In this document: positions 58,837 through 64,000 of the stretch, piece by piece | Numbering within the stretch: position 1 is the first letter of the stretch | How the letters are laid out: each line of letters opens with the position of its first letter | DNA from: JAHECE01 sp963780675 | GTDB taxonomy: Bacteria; Actinomycetota; Actinomycetes; Actinomycetales; JAHECE01 | Direction of reading: 5' to 3' | Length of the DNA stretch: 64,000 bases | NCBI GenBank assembly: GCA_963780675.1 | Contig: CAWACR010000008.1 | Location: forward strand, 241,037-305,036 | The notes under the pieces: generated by a model | What the model was told of the DNA's origin: nothing | The model's input: only the letters and a program-made list of their open reading frames with translations | Databases searched by the model: none | Position numbers and translations under genes: made by a program

Positions 58837-60729
58837 ATGGACACCAGCCCGAAGACCGCCGGCACCGCGGTGACCGCGCAGTACCGGAGCCTTGCGGATG
58901 CGCTGCCCTTCGACGACACCCAGGACTTCGCGGACGCCCATCGCGGCTTCCTCGGTGCTCTCGAGCCCGGCGTCGTGCGCGCCGCGGACGGCCGGGTGGT
59001 CTGGGACAACGACTCCTACGCGTTCGTGCACGGGGAGGCGCCCACCTCCGTCAACCCCAGCCTGTGGCGGCAGTCCACCCTGAACGCGATCCAGGGCCTC
59101 TTCGAGGTGGTGCCCGGGATCTACCAGGTGCGCGGCCTGGACCTGTCGAACGTGACGTTCGTCGAGGGCGAGCGCGGCGTCATCGTCATCGACCCCCTCA
59201 TCTCGGTCGAGACGGCCGCGGCGGCCCTCGCCCTCTACCGCGAGCACCGCGGTGAGCGCCCGGTGACGGGCGTGATCTACACGCACAGCCACGTCGACCA
59301 CTTCGGCGGGGTCCGGGGTGTCGTCGCCCAGGAGGACGTCGACGCCGGCCGGGTGCCGGTCCTCGCGCCGTCGGGCTTCACGCAGCACGCCGTCGCCGAG
59401 AACGTCTATGCCGGCACGGCGATGGCGCGCCGGGCGGGCTACATGTACGGCGCCGCCCTGCCCCGGGACCCACGGGGTCAGGTGGGCGCCGGCCTGGGCC
59501 AGACGACGTCCTCCGGGACCGTGACGCTCATCCGCCCGACGGTCGACATCACGACCACCGGCCAGGAGGAGACGGTCGACGGCGTCCGGATGGTCTTCCA
59601 GATGGCGCCCGGCAGCGAGGCGCCCGCCGAGATGCATTTCCACTTCCCCGACCTGCGCGCGCTGTGCATGGCGGAGAACGCCACGCACACCCTGCACAAC
59701 ATCCTGACGATCCGCGGCGCCCTGGTCCGCGACCCCCACGCGTGGGCCCGCTACCTCACCGAGGCCATCGACCTCTTCGGCGCGGACACCGACGTGGTCT
59801 TCGCCTCCCACCACTGGCCTACGTGGGGTCGGGAGCGCGCCCTCGAGTACCTCGCCCTGCAGCGCGACCTCTACGCCTACCTCCACGACCAGACCCTGCG
59901 CATGCTCAACCAGGGCCTGACCGGCTCGGAGATCGCCGAGCTCATCCAGCTGCCCCCCGCCCTGGAGAACGCCTGGCACTCCCGCGGCTACTACGGCTCG
60001 GTCAGCCATAACGTCAAGGCGATCTACCAGCGCTACATGGGCTGGTACGACGGCAACCCCGCCCACCTGTGGCAGCACACCCCGGTCGACGCCGCCGTCC
60101 GGTACGTCGAGTTCATGGGCGGCGCGGACGCCGTCGTCGCCAAGGCGCGGGCGTCCTTCGCCGACGGTGACGTCCGCTGGGTGGCCGAGGTGCTGAACCA
60201 CGTCGTCTTCGCCGAGCCCGACCACGACGCCGCGCGAGACCTTCTCGCCGACACGTACGAGCAGCTCGGCTACGGCTCGGAGAACGGCACCTGGCGCTGC
60301 GCCTACCTGTCGGGTGCGTACGAGTTGCGGCACGGGAGCTTCGGCACGCCGACGGTGGCCGCGTCGCCGGACATGCTCGCCCAGCTCACCCCCGAACAGT
60401 TCTTCGACGCCCTCGCGATCCGCGTCAACGGCCCGCGCAGCTGGGACGAGCGGCTGACGCTCGACGTGTCGCTGACCGACACCGGCGCCCGCTACCGGCT
60501 CACCCTGCGCAACGGCGTTCTCACGTACACAGCGGCTGCGCAGGTCGATCCGGCGGACGCCGTGCTCACCCTGCGGTCGACGGCGCTCGCGTCCCTCCTC
60601 GGCGGCACGGGCGGTCCCGAGGCGCTCGCCGCGGCGGGAATCGGCGTCCAGGGCGACGGCGCGGTCCTCGGCCGCCTGCTGGCCGCGATCGACGCGCCCG
60701 ACCGGAACTTCGCGATCGTCACTCCCTGA
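58837..60729 (+). CDS. Alkyl sulfatase (SdsA1-like metallo-beta-lactamase fold)
   Basis: 630 residues, ATG with GAGGAGGAG upstream. Zinc site in IYTHSHVDHFGGVRGV (HxHxDH) and later AENATHTLHN plus FASHHWPTWG; dimerisation domain about 380-500 and a C-terminal SCP2-like lipid-binding domain (SLTDTGARYRLTLRNGVLTYT). No signal peptide seen. It cleaves primary alkyl sulfates such as SDS to alcohol and sulfate. Adjacent SulP gene suggests a sulfate-scavenging unit. Confidence 0.93.
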   Translation: MDTSPKTAGTAVTAQYRSLADALPFDDTQDFADAHRGFLGALEPGVVRAADGRVVWDNDSYAFVHGEAPTSVNPSLWRQSTLNAIQGLFEVVPGIYQVRGLDLSNVTFVEGERGVIVIDPLISVETAAAALALYREHRGERPVTGVIYTHSHVDHFGGVRGVVAQEDVDAGRVPVLAPSGFTQHAVAENVYAGTAMARRAGYMYGAALPRDPRGQVGAGLGQTTSSGTVTLIRPTVDITTTGQEETVDGVRMVFQMAPGSEAPAEMHFHFPDLRALCMAENATHTLHNILTIRGALVRDPHAWARYLTEAIDLFGADTDVVFASHHWPTWGRERALEYLALQRDLYAYLHDQTLRMLNQGLTGSEIAELIQLPPALENAWHSRGYYGSVSHNVKAIYQRYMGWYDGNPAHLWQHTPVDAAVRYVEFMGGADAVVAKARASFADGDVRWVAEVLNHVVFAEPDHDAARDLLADTYEQLGYGSENGTWRCAYLSGAYELRHGSFGTPTVAASPDMLAQLTPEQFFDALAIRVNGPRSWDERLTLDVSLTDTGARYRLTLRNGVLTYTAAAQVDPADAVLTLRSTALASLLGGTGGPEALAAAGIGVQGDGAVLGRLLAAIDAPDRNFAIVTP

Positions 60730-60753
60730 CGGGGCCCCGATCGGGACGCCGGG

Positions 60754-61977
60754 TCAGGCGTCCGCGGCGCGCGGGGTGACCAGCGACGCCGCGAGGACGG
60801 CGCGCTCGCGGGCGGCGTCGACGTCGTCGGCCCGGGCGAGGGCGACGCCGAGGCGGCGTCGCGGGCTGCTCTGACGCTTGCCGAAGAGGCGTACCTCGGT
60901 GTCGGCCACGGCCAGGGCGGCGGGGACGCCGTCGAACACGAGGCCCTCGCCGTCCATCCCCCCGTAGATCACGGCGCTGGCCCCGGGGTTGCGCAACGAG
61001 GTGTCCACGGGCAGACCGAGGATCGCGCGGGCGTGCAGGTCGAACTCGCTCTGCCACTGCGTGGCCATGGTGACCATGCCCGTGTCGTGGGGGCGCGGGC
61101 TGACCTCGGAGAACCAGACCTGGTCGCCCTTGACGAACAGCTCCACCCCGAAGATCCCCAGCCCGCCCAGGGCGTCGGTCACGTGCCCGGCCACCTCCCG
61201 GGCCAGGCGCAGCGCCCCCGCCGGCATGGGGTGCGGCTGCCAGCTCTCCACGTAGTCGCCACCGGACTGCACGTGCCCGATCGGTGCGCAGAAGGAGGTG
61301 TGGACGGCGCCGTCGACGTCGATCGCGCGGACGGTGAGGAGGGTGATCTCGTAGTCGAAGTCGACGAAGCCTTCGACGATGACCCGGCCGTGGCTGACCC
61401 GACCGGCCGCCATCGCGTGCTCCCAGGCGCGGGAGAGGTCCTCCGCGACGTCGACCTTGCTCTGGCCTTTGCCGGAGGAGCTCATCACCGGCTTGACGAT
61501 GCACGGATAGCCGATCCCGGGCCGCTCGCCGGCGCCGTCGACGGCGGTGCGCATCTCCTCGAGGGAGTCGCAGAATTCGTAGGGGCTGGTGGGGAGGTCG
61601 AGGTCCTCCGCGGCGAGGCGGCGGATGCCCTCGCGGTCCATGGTCAGGCGCGCGGCGCGGGCGGTGGGGATCACGCGGACGGCGCCCTCGGCCTCGAGGG
61701 CCTCGAGCGCCGCCGTCGCGATGGCCTCGATCTCGGGGACGACGACGTCGGGGCGCTCGGCGAGGATCAGCGCGCGGAGGGCGTCGGCGTCGGTCATGTC
61801 GATCGTTCGGGAGTGGTGGGCGACCTGCTGCGCGGGGGCGTGGTCGTAGCGGTCGACGGCGATCGTCTCGACGCCCAGGCGCTGGAGGGCGATCACCACC
61901 TCCTTGCCGAGTTCGCCCGAGCCCAGGAGCATCACGCGGGTGGCCGACGGCGAGTAGGGGGTGCCGAGGGGCTTCAT
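60754..61977 (-). CDS. purT: Formate-dependent phosphoribosylglycinamide formyltransferase
   Basis: 407 residues of ATP-grasp fold. N-terminal Rossmann part (RVMLLGSGELGKEVVIALQRLGVETIAVDRYDHAPAQQVAH), ATP-grasp loop (IVKPVMSSSGKGQSKV), metal-binding ELFVKGDQVWFSEVSPRPHDTG. It makes formyl-GAR in purine synthesis from formate and ATP, independent of folate. Convergent with the alkyl sulfatase. Confidence 0.95.
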   Translation of the reverse strand: MKPLGTPYSPSATRVMLLGSGELGKEVVIALQRLGVETIAVDRYDHAPAQQVAHHSRTIDMTDADALRALILAERPDVVVPEIEAIATAALEALEAEGAVRVIPTARAARLTMDREGIRRLAAEDLDLPTSPYEFCDSLEEMRTAVDGAGERPGIGYPCIVKPVMSSSGKGQSKVDVAEDLSRAWEHAMAAGRVSHGRVIVEGFVDFDYEITLLTVRAIDVDGAVHTSFCAPIGHVQSGGDYVESWQPHPMPAGALRLAREVAGHVTDALGGLGIFGVELFVKGDQVWFSEVSPRPHDTGMVTMATQWQSEFDLHARAILGLPVDTSLRNPGASAVIYGGMDGEGLVFDGVPAALAVADTEVRLFGKRQSSPRRRLGVALARADDVDAARERAVLAASLVTPRAADA

Positions 61978-62010
61978 GACGGGCGCCTTTCGCTCGTCGG
62001 GCGGGAGGCG

Positions 62011-62946
62011 TCACAACTGTGGCATGACCTCGGCGGCGACGAACTCCAGGTGGTCGAGGTCGTGGAGGTCGAGGACCTGCAGGTAGGTGCGGGTGGCGCC
62101 GAGGGTTCCCAGCCAGCCGAGGGTGTCGACGACCTCCTGGGCGGTGCCGGCCAGGCTCGTCGCGCGCATGCGCTCGCCGGTGCTGCCGAGCGCCGCGGCC
62201 CGCCGTTCGACGTCGGCCTCGGTCGCGCCCGCGCACAGCGTGAGGGCCACTGAGTAGACCAGGCTCCCCGGGTCGCGGTTCGCCTGTTCGCAGGCCTCGT
62301 GGACGCGGGCGAAGCGGTCGGCGATCTCGTGCTTCGGCGGGAAGGCGGTGTTGTACTCGGCCGCGAAGCGGGCCGCGAGGGCGGGGGTGCGGCGCGGGCC
62401 GTGGCCGCCGATGATGATCGGCAGCGGGTCCTGGACGGGCTTGGGCAGGGCCGGGGACTCGAGGAGGGTGTAGTGCTCGCCCACGAAGGAGAAGCGCTCG
62501 CCGACCGGGGTGCGCCAGAGGCCCGTGACGATCTCGAGCTGCTCCTCGAGCAGGCCGAAGCGCTGCGCCGGGAACGGGATGCCGTAGGCGCGGTGCTCGG
62601 CCTCGTTCCAGCCGGTGCCGAGGCCGACCTCGAGGCGGCCGCCCGACATCGCGTCCACCTGGGCGGCCTGGATCGCGAGGATGCCGGGGAGGCGGAACGT
62701 GGCCGAGGAGACGAGGACGCCGAGCCGGATGCGGGACGTCTCGCGGGCGAGGCCCGCGAGCGTGGTCCAGGTGTCCGTGGGGCCGGGCAGGCCGTGCGGC
62801 TGCATCGCGGGGTAGTGGCCGAAGGTGAGGTAGTGGTCGGACCGGAAGAACCCGTCGAAGCCGAGTCGCTCGGTGGCCCGGGCGACGGCGAGCTGGTCGT
62901 CGTAGGACGCGCCGTGCTGGGGCTCGGTGAAGATCCGCAGGTCCAT
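62011..62946 (-). CDS. LLM class flavin/F420-dependent oxidoreductase
   Basis: 311 residues. Bacterial-luciferase-like TIM barrel with MDLRIFTEPQHGASYDDQLAVARATERLGFDGFFRSDHYL, SGGRLEVGLGTGWNEAEHRAYGIPFP and PIIIGGHGPRRTPALAARFA. Actinobacterial members often use F420. Substrate unknown. ATG at 62946 starts the fold; a GTG 12 codons earlier is possible. Confidence 0.88.
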   Translation of the reverse strand: MDLRIFTEPQHGASYDDQLAVARATERLGFDGFFRSDHYLTFGHYPAMQPHGLPGPTDTWTTLAGLARETSRIRLGVLVSSATFRLPGILAIQAAQVDAMSGGRLEVGLGTGWNEAEHRAYGIPFPAQRFGLLEEQLEIVTGLWRTPVGERFSFVGEHYTLLESPALPKPVQDPLPIIIGGHGPRRTPALAARFAAEYNTAFPPKHEIADRFARVHEACEQANRDPGSLVYSVALTLCAGATEADVERRAAALGSTGERMRATSLAGTAQEVVDTLGWLGTLGATRTYLQVLDLHDLDHLEFVAAEVMPQL

Positions 62947-63088
62947 GGGGGCCAGGGTGCCACGCGGGCGAGGCTTGTCCACAGGGTGTGGGGCCGGGCG
63001 GGCTCGGTGTCGGTGAGCCGACGTAGCCTCGGTGCTGCAGGTCGAGCCACCTCGGCCGGGCAGCGACCGCGGCGGACGGGGGATCGAG

Positions 63089-63763
63089 ATGGACCGGTGC
63101 TTCGGGGACGGAGATCCCCTCTACGAGGCATACCACGACGTCGAATGGGGACGGCCGGTCGAAGGTGAGGCCGCGCTGTTCGAGCGGATCGCCCTCGAGG
63201 GGTTCCAGGCGGGGCTCTCGTGGCTCGTCGTCCTGCGCAAGCGGGAGGCGTTCCGCGAGGCGTTCGCGGGCTTCGTGCCGGCGGTCGTCGCGGAGTTCGA
63301 CGACGACGACGTCGCACGCCTCCTCGGCGACGCCCGCCTCGTGCGCAACCGGGCGAAGATCGCGGCGACCGTGCGGGGGGCTCGGGCGACGCTCGCGCTG
63401 CACGAGGCCGGTGACTCCCTCGCGGCGCTGTTCGCGCGGCACGCGCCGGAACCCAGGGAGGCGGCTCCGTCGTCGTGGGAGGAGGTGCCGAGCGTGACGC
63501 CGGAGTCCACGGCCCTGGCCAAGGAGCTCAAACGGCTCGGCTTCTCCTTCATCGGCCCCACCACGGCCTATGCGGCGATGCAGGCGATCGGCGTCGTCAA
63601 CGACCATCTCGCCGACTGCCCGGCGCGGTCCGGCGCGGTCGGCGCGTCGGTCCGGCCCCGAGCGACCGCGAAATACCCCGTGACAGCGTGGCGGTTCCGG
63701 ACGTACCGTGGCCGGACACGGGAAGGGAGGTGGTCGCGAAGTGATGTTTCTTCGGACGCGTGA
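63089..63763 (+). CDS. tag: DNA-3-methyladenine glycosylase I
   Basis: 224 residues. Tag signature: MDRCFGDGDPLYEAYHDVEWG, FQAGLSWLVVLRKREAFREAFAGF, then SFIGPTTAYAAMQAIGVVNDHLADC, which includes the zinc-binding His and Cys. Removes 3-methyladenine from alkylated DNA. After NDHLADC it has an Arg-rich tail of about 35 residues that other Tag proteins lack; a late indel could create this. Confidence 0.88.
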   Translation: MDRCFGDGDPLYEAYHDVEWGRPVEGEAALFERIALEGFQAGLSWLVVLRKREAFREAFAGFVPAVVAEFDDDDVARLLGDARLVRNRAKIAATVRGARATLALHEAGDSLAALFARHAPEPREAAPSSWEEVPSVTPESTALAKELKRLGFSFIGPTTAYAAMQAIGVVNDHLADCPARSGAVGASVRPRATAKYPVTAWRFRTYRGRTREGRWSRSDVSSDA

Positions 63764-64000
63764 GGTGACTGTCCGCTAGTCGCCCGAGTACCTCGGACGG
63801 ACTGTCCCGATCCGAAGGCCCCATGGGTGACGTGAACCCAGGGCGGCCGGCGAATCCCGAGCAGTCACCGCAGCCCGCGGGGGCCGTGCATCGTCCAGCA
63901 CGGCGGCCCGGTGCACGCTGATTCGTCAGCGCACCGCCGGGAGCCCGCGGGCTGTTCCATGCCCTGACGGGTCCCCCATCTGCGCCGAACGCGGGGTTCT
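63764..64000. other. Window end, no gene seen
   Basis: 237 bp without a gene. The final bases (GAACGCGGGGTTCT) resemble the start of the palindrome region after nrdF (CAACGCGGGGTTATGG), so another terminator copy may continue beyond the window. Confidence 0.35.

Overview
The window is high-GC DNA from an actinobacterium, most likely a Micrococcales member of the Cellulomonadaceae/Promicromonosporaceae type. This rests on gene order: gyrA end, DUF3566 protein, tRNA-Ile, DLW-39 protein, tRNA-Ala, then ppiA, rhomboid, crgA, DUF881, trpG/pabA, pknB, pknA, pbpA, rodA, pstP, fhaB, fhaA and tRNA-Leu. That order is the familiar origin-proximal block of actinobacteria. Genus is an inference from synteny.

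Layout. (1) 1-1300: gyrA tail, DUF3566 membrane protein, tRNA-Ile. (2) 1255-14747: an integrated element of about 13.5 kb bounded by a 45-bp duplication of the tRNA-Ile 3' end. It carries a tyrosine integrase, a putative DNA-binding protein, an excisionase, and a tightly overlapping operon (coiled-coil/tape-measure-like protein, unknowns, P-loop ATPase, tandem tyrosine recombinases, WhiB). It ends in a non-coding array of about 3.2 kb with about 50 copies of the palindrome GACGTC. (3) 14779-20400: DLW-39, tRNA-Ala, then accessory DNA: a decayed RelBE/YefM toxin-antitoxin pair, a two-CrcB plus DUF190 fluoride-exporter operon coupled to an MFS remnant, an enolase gene, a Fic remnant and a CDF-transporter fragment. 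A 98-bp direct repeat flanks the crcB-eno part. (4) 20391-38268: LexA-box dinB, then the conserved cell-envelope and division block, including a two-component system, crgA, and the PknB/PknA/PbpA/RodA/PstP/Fha operon. (5) 38269-42290: tRNA-Leu followed by a second small island (vapBC, duplicated tRNA-Leu 3' end), an IS copy and gene debris. (6) 42288-50143: small membrane, redox and stress genes (MauE-thioredoxin fusion, LapA, Nudix, two cation channels, phosphoglycerate mutase, TraR/DksA protein, AAA ATPase). (7) 50554-54551: class Ib ribonucleotide reductase nrdHIEF. (8) 54875-63763: YkvA protein, PadR regulator with a palindromic operator, HdeD-like protein, a SulP transporter next to an alkyl sulfatase, purT, an F420/FMN-type LLM oxidoreductase and Tag glycosylase.

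How it fits together. The PknB/PknA/PstP/Fha/RodA/PbpA/CrgA block is a signalling and peptidoglycan-synthesis module for cell shape and division. The accessory DNA is concentrated immediately downstream of each of the three tRNA genes. A family of 41-bp imperfect palindromes (six copies found by eye) lies only in intergenic, mostly accessory DNA.

Caution on the data. pbpA, normally essential, is fully preserved in sequence but read in alternating frames with at least seven shifts. The recombinases at 8252-10249 and the gene at 21881 show similar shifts. I read these mainly as sequencing or assembly indels, so frameshift-based calls here are provisional.
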